Notes: generated by a model not told the origin, from the sequence alone. A DNA stretch of 64,000 nt from Adiantum capillus-veneris (GCA_014529385.2 CM043969.1:9401001-9465000), one strand, 5' to 3'. Positions 22,624-33,814 are shown, numbered from the stretch's first letter. Numbers and translations: made by a program.

Positions 22624-23152
22624 CATGACACATGGCAATCTCCTCAAGCTTCCCAACTTCCCATTAGTTCTTAGCTTTTTCCCTAAGGAGGAGGACTTCT
22701 CGAACAATTTTCCCCGATGCATAACTTGCTGCTCCGGTCATCGAATGATGCACCGTAACACACGGCTTGAATCCCATCACCTCGGCTATGTTCAAAAATG
22801 TAAAACCTCAGCATTTCTAATCTTAGACCCTAAAGTTGTCCCAATTTCTTTTGTCGCATGCACTTGCCATCACCTTCTAAGTTGAGACCGCCCACTTTGG
22901 ATGCCCATAACTCATGATGTGCAAGTCTGATTCACGAGCTACAAAGCACGGCTGAAAATACTTATTAAAAACCATATTTTGGAGTCTTGAACAACCCAAA
23001 ATATCTTGGCAAAATCACACCTTTGTACATGAATTTTTACATGGTCACTTCCAAGACTTATAGGGCTATGTACACATATATACATGAGGCTGGTGGGCAA
23101 GCTGTTTGGCATGACTTAGTGAATTTATGCTCATCCAAAAAAATACATGACA
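22624..23152 (-). repeat. Gypsy 3' LTR, proximal part, with an internal inversion
   Basis: 22815-23152 matches 29562-29906 directly, but 22642-22790 matches the reverse complement of 29418-29562. The LTR ends TACATGACA at 23152, that is TGTCATG on the element strand. Confidence 0.85.
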
Positions 23153-23885
23153 TAGCTTGCCAACCCTTCCTTGCCTACTTGATCATTCATGACAAGCAAA
23201 GGTTCCTAGGGTGAACAACTATTGCAGCTCATTCCCAAAAACCTCATTTACATTCTCAAATGTCTCCACATTGTCTTCCTTTATTGATAGCATCTCATTT
23301 GTCATGATTGTCATCAAATGGGCCAAGTATTTCTTCAATCTGTAACCATTAATACAATATTTATGTTGAGCACCACTTGAATCTGCCAACTAATATGTGT
23401 CATTATCAAATTTGTTCACAACTAGTAAAAGGACCTTCCCACTTGATTTAAAACTTTTTTTGAAAGGTATTGTCCAACCTACTATTGTATTGCAACATCA
23501 GATCACCCTTTTCAATTCCCTTATCCTGTGCACATTCATTAGCCTTTCGCTGAGCCTTCTTTGACACTTCTTCATAATAGCTCAAAGCTAAAACTCTATC
23601 AAATTGCGAACATTGTAAATCTTACTGACAAGTGTCTCTTTGCTCTTCATCTCCCAATGACAATAAATTGAGTGCAGGAATCTCCACTTCAATAGGCAAT
23701 AAAGGTTCCTTTCCATAAACCAAGTGGTAAGGAAAAAGTCATGTGCTCTTTTTGACTGCAGTTCTGAAGGCCCATAATGCACAAGGAAACTCTCAATCCC
23801 AAGGCTTCCCATGTTTTTTGTTCATCTTTGTCAAGATCTTCACTAACTCTCCATTGCACCTCTCATTGAGACTATTGCATTGTGG

Positions 23886-24645
23886 CTAATAAGGAGAATT
23901 GTACCTATGCTGTATATTGAGCTTCTCGCATAAGAAATCAAACAGCTCTCCTGTAAATCTTGGTCCTCTATCAAAAAGTAGCTCTAAGGGCACACCAAAC
24001 TTACAACATATATGCTCATAGACAAATTTCCGCATTTCTTTACTAGTAATTTGTTTGACAGCCTTGGCTTCTGCCCATTGTGATAAATAATCTACTACTA
24101 TCAAAATGTAAGCATTTCTTTTGCTAGTCATAGGTAGGGGTCCAATAGCATCAAGACCCCATTTTTCAAACACATCAAAAGCTAGAATTGTCTGTTTTTG
24201 ACTTCAAAATTTTGGCAAGGCAAACAAGACGCACCAATGGTTAACATCTTGTTGAATGATTGGCCATACATAGCCTTCTTGCAAAATTTTATGCAACATG
24301 ATCTTCATGGCAAAATGGCCTCCACAAGATCCCTCATGATTTTCTTCCAAGATCTTGTAGATTTCCTCTTTCAAGGGCACACAACGAAAAACCAAATCGC
24401 TTCCTTTCATGTAAAGCACATCATCAAGCATTTTATATTTCCTAGCTTTTCTTATAAAATCATACTTTTTGGAGGATGGTAAACCTTCAGGTAGGACACC
24501 TGTCAACAGAAAATCCATCTCCTTTGATAACACTTCCCTCCCATGATATAAAAGGGCATTTTCCTTTAGCACAAACACACAAGTGATCATTTCTTGGGCA
24601 GCATCATGAGCTTCTTCATTTTGAGACCTCTCAATATGCTGCAAA
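23886..24645 (-). pseudogene. Gypsy integrase (degenerate)
   Basis: Frame 24204-24644 carries the end of the second RNase H (HIERSQNEEAHDAAQ) and the zinc region (CGGHFA, EGYVWP, HWC). Frame 23886-24173 carries the core: KWGLDAIGPLPM with the first Asp, VVDYLSQWAEAKAV, CKFGVPLELL and FDRGPRF in place of SDNGP. The frame ends at PY just before the region with the catalytic Glu, and the segment to 23160 is broken. Inactive copy. Confidence 0.85.
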
Positions 24646-24960
24646 CTCCATATATGCTTTGAACTTTTTGAGCAATGATTTCACCTTGAAGCATAAATTC
24701 TTCAGTTTAGGATTCTTATTCTTCCATACTCCCAATACTTGCTTCACCACTAGCAAGGCATTGTGCAAACCACCTTCAAGAGCCATGTATTCTACTTCAA
24801 TGTTTCTTTTTGCATCAAGTTTCAGCCCTTGCTTCCTTACAAGTTTTCCTTGTGCATCAAAAATGACTACGCCTCTAGAAGCAATATCATGACTTCTTCA
24901 ATAAGAACCATCAAAGTGTAACAGTGAAGCATCAAAAATGTCAAGAGTCTCAACTTTATT
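24600..24960 (-). pseudogene. Second (archaeal-type) RNase H of the gypsy element
   Basis: Translation gives LLHFDGSY, GVVIFDAQGKLVRKQGLKLD, NIEVEYMALEGGL, VVKQVLGVWKNKN and, after a frame change, RSQNEEAHDAAQ. These are the landmarks of the additional RNase H found after the normal RNase H in Tat-lineage elements. The stretch before VVKQ is shortened, removing the usual G-D-S position. Confidence 0.75.
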
Positions 24961-25116
24961 CTTTCTTACCACTTCTTCTTTAACCAAAACAGGAGTGTCT
25001 TTATAAGTGCGTAAATTTGCCAGGGTAGCCCGAGTACTCTCTTCCACCAAAAAGGTGAATTAAACTCTTGAAGTTTAATAACCCATCTCATCACTATTTT
25101 TTATATATTTGAATTA

Positions 25117-26163
25117 TTAAACAATTGGGAAGCAATGAATAACTGGTGAGAAAGGTGAATGACTTTTGCAGCAAGTAGTGTCTGAATCGTCTGCAAGCAT
25201 ACACCATACTGGTCTCATCACCAATTCAATTTCAGAGAAATCTCTTTCATGAGTCTTCACTCTACTAGCATAATGAACAAGCTTCATACATTGAGATTCC
25301 TTTCCCTTTTGCAATAACATGGCCCCCATGGCATCATCTCCCACTGATGGATTAACATAAAACTCCTTTTCTTAGTAGTCAGGAGCTTGCATAATGGACA
25401 GTGTACTCAAAACCTCTTTGACTCTGTCAAAAACATCATCACAATCACGCGACCACTCCAAGGGATCATTTTTAACTGCTTGTTGCAATGGATACAATAG
25501 TTGTGATGCCAAAGTTATGAAACGAGACATATATTTAACCTTCTGTATGAAAGTGGCCAACTTTCTAGTATCTTTTGGAGTTGATAGCAACAAAAAAGCC
25601 TCCATTTTCTCTTGATATACTTGAATCCCATTTTTTGAAATCACATGTCCAAGAAGCTTTACCCGTGGCTGCACCAAATGACATTTTTTAGGGTTTAATT
25701 GACCCCCGCATTCATCATACCTTGCAAAAGTCATTTCAAGCTTTTGAACATGCTCTTTCCTTAAACTGTATATGAATCCTTTGACAGACTTCCCAAGGAA
25801 CGGGGTAAGGACCCAATCCACTTTTCTTTCAAAAGGTTTAGGCCCATTTGTCAACCCAAAAGGAAGGCATCAAAAGCAGAAACAATCCCATGGCATGATA
25901 AAAGTAGCCTTTTTTTGGTCTTCAAGAGAATGGATAAGCTGAAAATATCCTGAATAACCATCACAGACATTGTATCTTTCAAAACCAACCATTGCATCTA
26001 AAAGTTGATCAATGAAAGGCAAAGGGTAAGGATCTTTCTTCGTCACTGCATTTAATGGCTTGTAATCAACACAAACTCTCCAACGCCCATCTTTCTTTGG
26101 AGTGACCACTACAGGGCTCACCCATTTAGCATTATCAACTGGCACAATGAACCCTGCATCCAA
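25117..26163 (-). pseudogene. Gypsy RT and RNase H (catalytic dyad deleted)
   Basis: 26163-25870: WVSPVVVTPKKDGRWRVCVD, YPLPFIDQLLD, CDGYSGYFQ. 25854-25372: GKSVKGFIYSLRKEHV, GGQLNPKKC, LLGHVISKNGIQV, KYMSRFI. Between GFI and YSL the F-x-D-D dyad and neighbouring residues are missing. 25344-25117: RNase H (MGAMLLQKG, VHYASRV, ERDFSEIEL). Frameshifts lie at about 25860 and 25350. It cannot polymerise. Confidence 0.9.
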
Positions 26164-26417
26164 AAGGTTACTACTTCTTCCTTTAAAGAATTCATTTGCT
26201 CCTTACCCATCCTTCTTAATTTTGATCATATTGTCTTTACCCCTTCAACTAGTTCAATCTTCACAGGATCCCCAACAAAACCCCTTCTTTCCTGATATGA
26301 AGTGATGAAAAGATCTGGAAACATGTCCAACAGTTTTAAGTACTCCCTTCTTTCTCCTTGCATCAAATCAATACTCAGCATATTTTGAATCAACTCTCTC
26401 TTCAATGGAAATTCCTA

Positions 26418-27020
26418 TTAAGGTTGCATCAACTCTTCAAGTTGCTCTAAATGGCTTGAAGCATTTATATTCCCTGACACTTGCAACATTTCACCCACTT
26501 CCCTCTTCTCCTCGTCCAACAACAAGAATGACACTTCACCCTCATCACTGGAGCTGGAAGTAGAGCCATTTTTTGAATCTTCAGAACTATCTTCACTAGT
26601 AACTTCGGATTCATCATTCTCACTCACATATTCTAGTGCCATAGGTTGCTTGTTGGTAGTCATATCAAACACCCTCTTTTCCCCCTTCCTGCCATACACA
26701 CAGATTGTGCCCTTGCCCCAATCTTGCACAACACCAACAACTCTCAACCAAGGTCATCCCAAAATGAGAGGAAAAGCTCCCAGGCCATCTGGCATAACAT
26801 GAAATTTTACTATAACCTTCACGTTAAAGACTTCAACTTCCAACTTCTTAATCATCCCAAACACTTCACTTTGGCATGGTTTGCTAGTCGAATCCAAAAC
26901 CCAGAGCTTCCGCATATAATGAGACCCAATCTCTCGACACATGACTGTGTGATTACACAAACTTAAGCACCTTTATCAATGTAGGCCTCTCCCATGGCCA
27001 CACCTTTGTGCTAAGCGTTC
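26418..27020 (-). pseudogene. Gypsy protease and acidic linker
   Basis: Around 26960-27000 the minus strand reads AYIDKGA (active-site position, usually D-[ST]-G-A), then LGL, VIVKFHVMPDGLGAFPLILG, a stop, and PWLRVVGVVQDW. The linker that follows (26747-26418) is very acidic: SEDSSEDSKNG, SSSSDEGEVSF. The order protease, acidic linker, RT is normal for this lineage. Confidence 0.7.
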
Positions 27021-27523
27021 ACCATAGGACAAATAGCGGGTAACTCTCCCACAGCCAACACTCTGACTGTCCATGATTCCGCTCTTTCTCTGGATTCACT
27101 AATGACGTTCATTTCCTCTTGAGTTTGGGCACCATATTCATCAACTATCCAAAAGTACAATCTACTTTCCTCCCAATCAAGTCTTCCTTTAAACTATAAG
27201 CTGTTTGACCTTCTCCCAAAGGTAGATCTGCTACTTCAAACTGTCTACGAGGTCTTCTCTTCCTCTTGGCTTTTGCATCATTTCCCTCTTTCTATTTCCC
27301 TTTATTTTTGCTAGGACCAGGTGCAGCATAGCCTTTCCTCTCTCTTTTGCCCACATACAGCACATCTGCTTCTTTTTTTCAACCTGCAAAATACGCACAT
27401 GACCACCAGAGGTTGATGCTTGCTTTTCCTATTCAGTACCTTGATCTCCCTGTATATCCAATGCATAATAATTATCTCTGTTAGGAATCTACTGGGGGAG
27501 TGGGAACATATCACCTCCCATCC

Positions 27524-28410
27524 TTATTTGATTTGAACAATAAGTGCTGATGTGACCTTGTTCACCACAATTATAACAAGTAGGAATGAACCTCCTCTAT
27601 GGATCAAAGACGCCTTGTCCACAATCTGCATTAGCATTAGGCTGATCTTCACATGCCTGAGCCATCCCTCTACCACGATCGCGACCACGACCACCTCCTC
27701 CTCCAAGGACACCGAGTCACAATTCTTGAATTATGATCATCATGTCTTACATATTCCACTGTAACTGTTCAGCATTAGCAACCCTTTGAGAAGGTTGGGC
27801 TCCAACCTCTACCTAATTTTTTTCCTTTTGGCCACCATTACTTTGCACAGGGACATTTCCCATACTCATTGAGTCTTTGATCCTTCCATTCTTTCTCTCT
27901 GGTGATAGTGACTTCTTCCTCAAAGGTGGCGGGCCTTTTCAGCTCAACTTTGAACTTCATAATTTCTTTTAATTTTGCCACAAAATGGTTCTTCTTTGAC
28001 ATGGATGGAAGGATTTCATTTCCCAAAGCTCGTGCCCATTTATCCCATAAAAAACGGGTGAGTTGTATGACAGAATCATCAACACTCTGATTACTCTTTT
28101 GAGTGTACCCCAAAATTTCATGCCAAACTTCATCAGGTACTTCAATGGATCTGCAATGTTCCAGGAAAGCTTGCTTCACACAATTGTAGTCCAAAACTAC
28201 CCCTGTAGTTTGTGTCTGCACCAACTCTTCATGATTGTGTAGCCAAACTTTTGCCTCATCCTGTAAATTGTATTGCAGCAGCCGCAACAATATAGTTTGG
28301 TCTAGTATATTTTACAGTAAGCAATTGACTTCCAATTTTTTGATAAAAGTCTGTGCATTCTAATTAGGCAATCCATGAAACTATGGGAACTCGTCCGCCA
28401 TGTTTGATTG
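27524..28410 (-). pseudogene. Gypsy gag with zinc knuckle
   Basis: The start is near 28402 (MADEFP, followed by FHGLPN). The capsid region 28290-27838 reads MLRLLQYNLQDEAKVWLHNH and LTRFLWDKWARALG. The zinc knuckle CYNCGEQGHISTYC is at about 27545-27590. Gag packages RNA. Stops interrupt the start and the region before the knuckle. Confidence 0.8.
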
Positions 28411-28482
28411 CCATAAAAACACTTACATGTAACGTTGAAAGCTCAAGGGATGTCGATGGATCGCTCCAGTACCTAATCCACT

Positions 28483-28698
28483 TCACTTTGGGTAGCTCAG
28501 CCCCCAGTGCTTGGCTTCACAAAACCTCATGACCCTCCAAAGGCTGCAATCCCAATTATACGACAGCCTCAAGTGATGTCCACAATTTGCACATACATAG
28601 GCAATTGTCCATAAGTACCCACACCCCTTTGACATTCTCTGCTTGCAGAATAGACATATTTCACAGGAATTGGAGCATAGAAGCACTTGATCCTCCAT
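28483..28698 (-). CDS. Small Cys-rich ORF next to the gypsy primer site
   Basis: 71 codons with ten or more Cys/His: CSNSCEICLFCKQR, CGYLW, CANCGHH, CSLW, CEAKHWG. The ATG overlaps the PBS-like site, and gag starts about 300 bases downstream. Length and spacing of Cys pairs suggest a metal-binding fold, but the family is unknown and the ORF could be chance. Confidence 0.3.
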   Translation of the reverse strand: MEDQVLLCSNSCEICLFCKQRMSKGCGYLWTIAYVCANCGHHLRLSYNWDCSLWRVMRFCEAKHWGLSYPK

Positions 28699-28714
28699 GG
28701 GGGCACCAAAATGA
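28697..28714 (-). promoter_or_regulatory. Gypsy primer-binding-like site
   Basis: TTGGTGCCCCCATGGAGG on the minus strand close to the end of the 5' LTR. The same word with one change follows the LTR of the plus-strand Tat element at 46731. The tRNA used is not identified. Confidence 0.6.
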
Positions 28715-28722
28715 TTCTAGAG

Positions 28723-29906
28723 TGCAAACAAGAAGGAAAATGAATGCCTCTATAGCCTTGCATGAGCCACACCGTTGGAAGGAATAACTATTGCACGGTC
28801 AAAAACACATGTGGTAACCACCTGTGGGAATTTATGAAAAACCCTTCAAGCATGAGACACACTCAAATTAGGATAAACCAAGGACATCATGACAAAGCTC
28901 GTCTTGTGGAGATGTCCGTAGAGTATCTATAGGCAAAAAACAGATGAGAAATGAAGAAGTTATGGCCACTTGAATATGGAGGTGTCCTTTCTCTTGCTCA
29001 GAAATGAGCTCTCTAGGAGTTGTGTAGGTGTTGCAGCTATTAAAATGGGGGATTTCTTATCTTTTATCCCCAAGATTTCTATCTCTCTTCTTAGCTGATA
29101 AGGCTCTCTCTCAAGACATCTTTGAATTGGCTCCTTTTAGGCCTTTTTGGGGCAAAAAATGAGCTGCCATTGACCCTTTGACCAAGGAATGGGGTAGGGA
29201 CAAGTGGTCGGGGACCAAAAAAAGTGGCCAGGCACCTATCTAGGCACGGTGAATAGAAAAAATGCACCATCTCCCTTCCCATGAGCCCACGAGCCCCCAT
29301 AGCCAAGCCTTGAGAGAGCTCCTCTCACCTTTGATACCCTATAGTGGGCACCCAATGTGCCCTATATACCCCCCACTTTTCGTTTTTCTCTTCTCCTGTG
29401 GGATAATCCCCATGAAACATGGCCGAGGTGATGGGCTTCGAGCTGTGTGTTACGGCCGGTCATTCGGTGACCGGAGCGGCAAGTTATGCCTCGGGGAAAA
29501 TTGTCCGAGAAGTCCTCCTGTTTAGAGGAGAAGCTGAGAACTAATGGGAAGTTGGGAAGCTTAATCTTAGACCCTCAAGTTGTCACAGTTTCTTTTGTCA
29601 CATGCACCTTCCATCACCTTCTAAGTTGAGACCGCCCACTTCGGATGCCCATAACTCATGATGTACAAGTCCGATTCACGAGCTATAAAGAGGGGCTGAA
29701 AATACTTATTGAAAACCATATTTTGGAGTCTTGAACAACCTAAAACATCAGCATTCAAGCTTGGAAAAATCACACCTTTGTACATGAAGTTTTACATGGT
29801 CACTTTCAAGACTTGCAAGGCTATGTACACATATACACACGAGGCTGGTGGGCAAGCTTTTTGGCATGACTTAGTGACTTTATGCACATCCAAAAAATTC
29901 CTGACA
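28723..29906 (-). repeat. Gypsy 5' LTR
   Basis: About 1.18 kb, matching 14931-15601 and 22624-23152. The element strand starts TGTCAGG (29906) and ends near TTTGCA. 29418-29562 is inverted relative to the other LTR. Confidence 0.85.
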
Positions 29907-29911
29907 ACATG

Positions 29912-30336
29912 GTCATTGAAGGGATTGATTAAGGTTTTGTGCCTTAGCACCATTGCCCAAACTGCCCATGTAGTGTTACATGTGGGTAGATCACTAGCAT
30001 ATGGTACATTTTGGACTAGCTTCTATGGCAAGGCTCTGGCCCAAATCAGGATGCATGCCTTTATTGGGTCCACAGACCCTGAGGCAATAGCACATTCCCT
30101 ACTTCTTGGTTCCCCAATGCACTAGAGAGATACAAACACATGGCAGAGTCAGTTTTGGACACACCCAATGAATAATGTAATCTTTCTATTTTGATGTGTT
30201 AATGAAAACCTAGTGATTACCTTTCTATCTTGTGTTCTCTTGTATTTATGTATCATTTACTTATAGCATTGAAAAATATGAGTTTTCCTTTAGAAATTTA
30301 TTGGAATTCTCCTTTGTAAGTCTAATGGGTAGACCA
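29912..30336 (+). pseudogene. Degenerate unknown gene, right part
   Basis: Continues the sequence cut at 14930. It is open to 30125 (GRSLAYGTFWTSFYGKALAQ) and then AT-rich non-coding. Family unknown. Confidence 0.3.
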
Positions 30337-30625
30337 ATATCGCATTGGGGGGTGGGTGTGCAAAAAATTAATGTTCATTGAACCTATTGCTCCCTTAGCC
30401 TCCTAAGGGGTAGAGGAGTGCATTTAGGGGCCAAAAAATCTTGGCCACAAGGGCATGCAAATCAGGCAAATAGGGGTCACTAATAGGGACCCTTGTTTGG
30501 TTGATCTATTTGCCCTTATGGCTAGGCATTTTTGCCCCTTAAATGCACTCCTTTACCCCTCACAAGGCCAATGAAGCATGAATTTCAATGAAATTTGAGT
30601 GTGTAACCCACCCCACCAATGCAAC
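30337..30625. mobile_element. Foldback MITE-like element
   Basis: Long imperfect inverted repeat: 30342-30450 pairs with 30515-30621. Examples are AGGGGTAGAGGAGTGCATTT against its complement near 30549-30569, and GCATTGGGGGGTGGG at the left end against CCCACCCCACCAATGC at the right. No coding capacity. The superfamily is not assigned; no clear target duplication was found. Confidence 0.65.
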
Positions 30626-30809
30626 ACTGTCATTCAAAAGTTGCACAACAACACGTGGAAACGACAAGATTGAATTAGGACTTGAATGAATTTTCACATT
30701 GAAAAGACAAATTTGAATCTATTTCATTATTGATTTGGGGTACAAAAAGAGAGTTTTGATTCCATTGGATGACTACAAAAATTGGGATGTAAATACAAAA
30801 AAATATTTT

Positions 30810-30956
30810 TTACTTTTGCTCAAAGTCTTCCCTCAAACAACATGCAAGCTTCATATCCTTGGGTTGTAGTGTCACTCTCTTGGCATGTATTGCATAAAGG
30901 TTGTTGTCCTCAAGCACAAAGATGATGTGTGCTTCAACAACTTCTTGAATGGCCTC
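30810..30956 (-). pseudogene. Histone H3 C-terminal fragment
   Basis: 48 codons plus stop read [34 protein letters not shown], aligning without gaps to the last third of histone H3 ([20 protein letters not shown], then HAKRVTIMPKDIQLARR). About 16 of 22 positions match from the D-x-N-L box through PKD-x-x-LA. This is the end of helix 2, loop 2 and helix 3 of the histone fold. The fragment starts exactly where the LTR at 30958 ends, so the rest of the gene was separated by that insertion or lost. R-to-C changes near the end and the odd terminus suggest decay. Which H3 variant it came from cannot be told. Confidence 0.8.
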
Positions 30957-30957
30957 T

Positions 30958-31185
30958 TGTATGCTTTGTCGTACGTGTTGAAGCTAGGAACTTGCTTGTG
31001 CACTATGTGCGAGCCTTGAAAGGCTGCAAACACACAACTAGAAGAGACTAGCAAGCTCAAAGGGGCAGGGGTGTGTCACTCACCGCTCAATGCTTCCGTC
31101 GTGAAGGATCATGTGCTGCAAAGAAAAAGGAGCCACCGTCGATGCCGCGCTCAACCGTCTCGCCGCCACAATGCTCGATCACACG

Positions 31186-31277
<92 letters not shown>

Positions 31278-31597
31278 CATACACACACACACACACACAT
31301 ACCGGTGAGCACACGAAGGAGAAGGAGACAGAGATGGAGCAAGAGCACTTCTTAGCTTACACCTCAGAGAATGAGGATTTTTAGGTCAAATGGACCTTTT
31401 ATAAGAGTTTGGCCCATTCACACATGGGCGCCCATAGTGGCCGATCGTTGCAAAACTACTATAGAAATAAGATAAGTGGTGCGCCTCTCATCGGCGATCA
31501 CCTACACACCTATTGGATAGACAAGCCCAATCCATGACTCAATCAAATAAATAGTATGCGTGCGTTGAAGGTGATAGGGTGTCCGTGAGGGTTAACA
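30958..31597 (-). repeat. 3' LTR of a minus-strand gypsy element (family TGTTAACCC)
   Basis: The element strand starts TGTTAACCCTCACGGACACC at 31597 and ends GCATACA at 30958. It is related along its length to the LTRs at 43269-43844 and 63319-63890. A TATA-like CTTATAAAAGG (minus) is at about 31394-31406, and a (CT)n tract at 31192-31274. Left flank AGAGG is histone H3 sequence. Confidence 0.8.
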
Positions 31598-31610
31598 TGC
31601 CCCCCTTCCT
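31598..31610 (-). promoter_or_regulatory. Polypurine tract of the minus-strand element
   Basis: GGAAGGGGGGCA on the minus strand directly upstream of the LTR start, which shows that the LTR is a 3' LTR with its internal region to the right. Confidence 0.75.
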
Positions 31611-33227
31611 GATGTAGATTCCGTCCTTGGAAGCTATTGAGATGACGCCCGTTCATCAAGGTGGAAGAGCATCCGAGATTGAATGTCCTTAGTCTCCTTC
31701 AATCACTGCAAATCGGCCAAAATTGGCACACTAACTGCCACAGGGGATTCACTAGTAGTAATAGGGGGACGCCACCTGCATGCAACAAAATTTCCTTTTT
31801 AACCCCTACATACGGGACCCTCCTATGTAAAATTTATCCATTTGGCCTTAGAAAATCCCCCTATTGTTTGACCCCCCAAAGTCTTTTCACATTGATTCAA
31901 TTTGATGTGTGTGCTCATTTTGTATACCTTGGGTTTTTTGCTTTTCAAGGAAAAGCGCCCACATTGGGAACCTCTAGGGCTCTAGTACCATAGGCGATAC
32001 ATGTGAGTGAAGTACCGAATCAAGCTGGGATTTCTCTTCCAACTTAAGATTTTACATTGTGGCACTTTTGAAATATTTTTTTTATTGTTCATTTTCAGCA
32101 TTTTAATTTTGTAACTTTGGGGGGTCATATAACACTATTACCCTTGCCAAGCTCATCACACTAGTAAACTCCTTTTATAATGCTTGAGCTAAAGGTCAAT
32201 AGGAACTAAGCCCACTAGAAAGCCCTAGTACATTGCACACAATGCTTCCTAAATTGGATTAAGAACCTAAAGTAGCCATTGATTTTAGGAAGGCATTCTC
32301 CATGGTATTAAGAGAAGATCTCTAGCTCCTAACTTGGTCAAACTAGCTTAGTCGGACTGCTTGATTCTGAAACCTAGACAAGGGATTATGAAAAAAATTA
32401 TACAAAATCTAATGTTTAATCTAAGCAAATGTGCGGAATATTGTGCTACCAATCACATGTAAAGCAGACAAACATGGATGCAAAAACAAAGACAAGGGGA
32501 ATGCTAATGGTCAAGAAACACCTGTTTGTGTTGATGATCATGCTTGATTTGAAGAGTGAACGAGAGAAAGATTCCATGAAGGTCCAAATCCTAACAACAG
32601 CAACATGGTCTTGTACACACTAGGAAACACAAAGAATACCTTTAGGAGGCACATCAGTGGGAAGAGGCACCAACCCTTATTGAAAACAATCAAACAACAT
32701 AAGGAATCATAACCTAATTATTTGCGCTCCCCTTAGAGATTCAAGGGAATAGGATATTGTAGAGATTGGGGGAGAACCCTAAGGCTAAACCCCTATCCTC
32801 GTCATTGTCAGGAAAAACAAAGTCATCATCCGTGAGACCATACATGCCATCTGTGTAATCATGTAAATCGTCTTCAGCATTACAGGAACCAATGTTTACT
32901 CTAAGAAGGTCACTAGACATCTATAGCCATCTTGGTCAAAAGGGTAGTCTTGTGTAATGGGAGAGACGCTCTCTACTAAGTATGGATCAGTTTTGGTCAA
33001 GAGACGTATCAGCCATTCTAACTTCTTGCAATTCCTCTCACATGCAAGCGTACCTACCAGATCCCATTCACAGGCAAGCACCAAAAACCATGTGAAACAC
33101 TTGTGAAAAGTAAAGAGGATACCTCTCATCCAAGTCAAGACTGGATTACTCTAGCATCTTGGTGTCTCAAGCTTTGTCTCAACTACAGAAGTTGAAGCTC
33201 TAGAGAGTTGGGCTATAGGGACATATA
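31611..33227 (-). other. Degenerate internal sequence of the minus-strand element
   Basis: No intact domain. The first 80 bases look like the 3' coding end before the tract. At 32740-33140 the minus strand has broken coding-like sequence, including an acidic run (NAEDDLHDYTDGMYG, FPDNDED) of the kind found between protease and RT in gypsy polyproteins. The CACTA element cuts it at 33227. Confidence 0.4.
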
Positions 33228-33420
33228 CACTACAACACTAAATGAAGATATCGACGCGTATATATCGACGGCCATGCTTTTCCACGCGTATATCGATGAC
33301 ATTAGCGGGCGTCGATATACGCGTCGTTATACATGTCGCAATGTGCGTCGATATACGTGTGGAAAGGCCTTTATTTGCCACGCGTATATCGACGTGTATA
33401 GCGATGCGTAAAACGATGCA
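33228..33420 (+). repeat. CACTA left terminus and subterminal repeats
   Basis: After the CACTACAACA tip, at least eight copies of (A/T)TCGACG or its complement occur within 180 bases, for example GCGTCGATATACG and CACGCGTATATCGA. Such arrays bind the element's own TNPA-type protein in known CACTA elements. Confidence 0.85.
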
Positions 33421-33527
33421 AAAAAAATTGGGGGAAAAAAGCAAAACCCGCGCGTAGGGGCCATTTTCGCCTGCTCGGGTCTTGGACAAAACCTGCTGCG
33501 CAGGTATTATGTCCATCTCCACCCTCC

Positions 33528-33584
33528 CCAACCCCTCTCTCTCTCTCTCTCTTTCCTACACACACTCATACGATGTAGAGGTAG

Positions 33585-33638
<54 letters not shown>

Positions 33639-33663
33639 TACACACACACACACACACACACCG

Positions 33664-33695
<32 letters not shown>

Positions 33696-33705
33696 TGATG
33701 TAGAG

Positions 33706-33741
<36 letters not shown>

Positions 33742-33764
33742 GTGTGTGTGTGTGTGTGTGTGTA

Positions 33765-33814
<50 letters not shown>

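Larger units (their letters stand above)
14931..29906 (-). mobile_element. Ty3/gypsy element (Tat type), minus strand, with nested copia
   Basis: ACATG at 14926-14930 and 29907-29911 flanks the element. Its two LTRs are the right copy (about 28723-29906) and the left copy (14931-15601 plus 22624-23152), the left one split by the nested copia. Removing the nested element leaves about 7.95 kb. Reading right to left: PBS-like site, small Cys-rich ORF, gag, zinc knuckle, protease, RT, RNase H, second RNase H, integrase, 3' LTR. The second RNase H assigns it to the Tat lineage. Every domain has stops or deletions, so it is inactive. Confidence 0.85.

Noticed and set aside
27669..27682. CGATCGCGA word resembling the palindromic repeat
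   Set aside because: Lacks the GGTAC/GTACC ends and lies in an Arg/Gly-rich coding stretch of gag; chance match.
31071..31384. Ser-Leu repeat frames
   Set aside because: Translations of the CT tract in an LTR in three frames.
32896..33138. Possible N-terminal half of the histone H3 fragment (LIRLL, ITQD words, ending where the C-terminal half begins)
   Set aside because: Alignment needs several gaps, identity is low, and the stretch is better explained as the decayed gypsy linker that continues across the CACTA insertion. Kept only as a remark.
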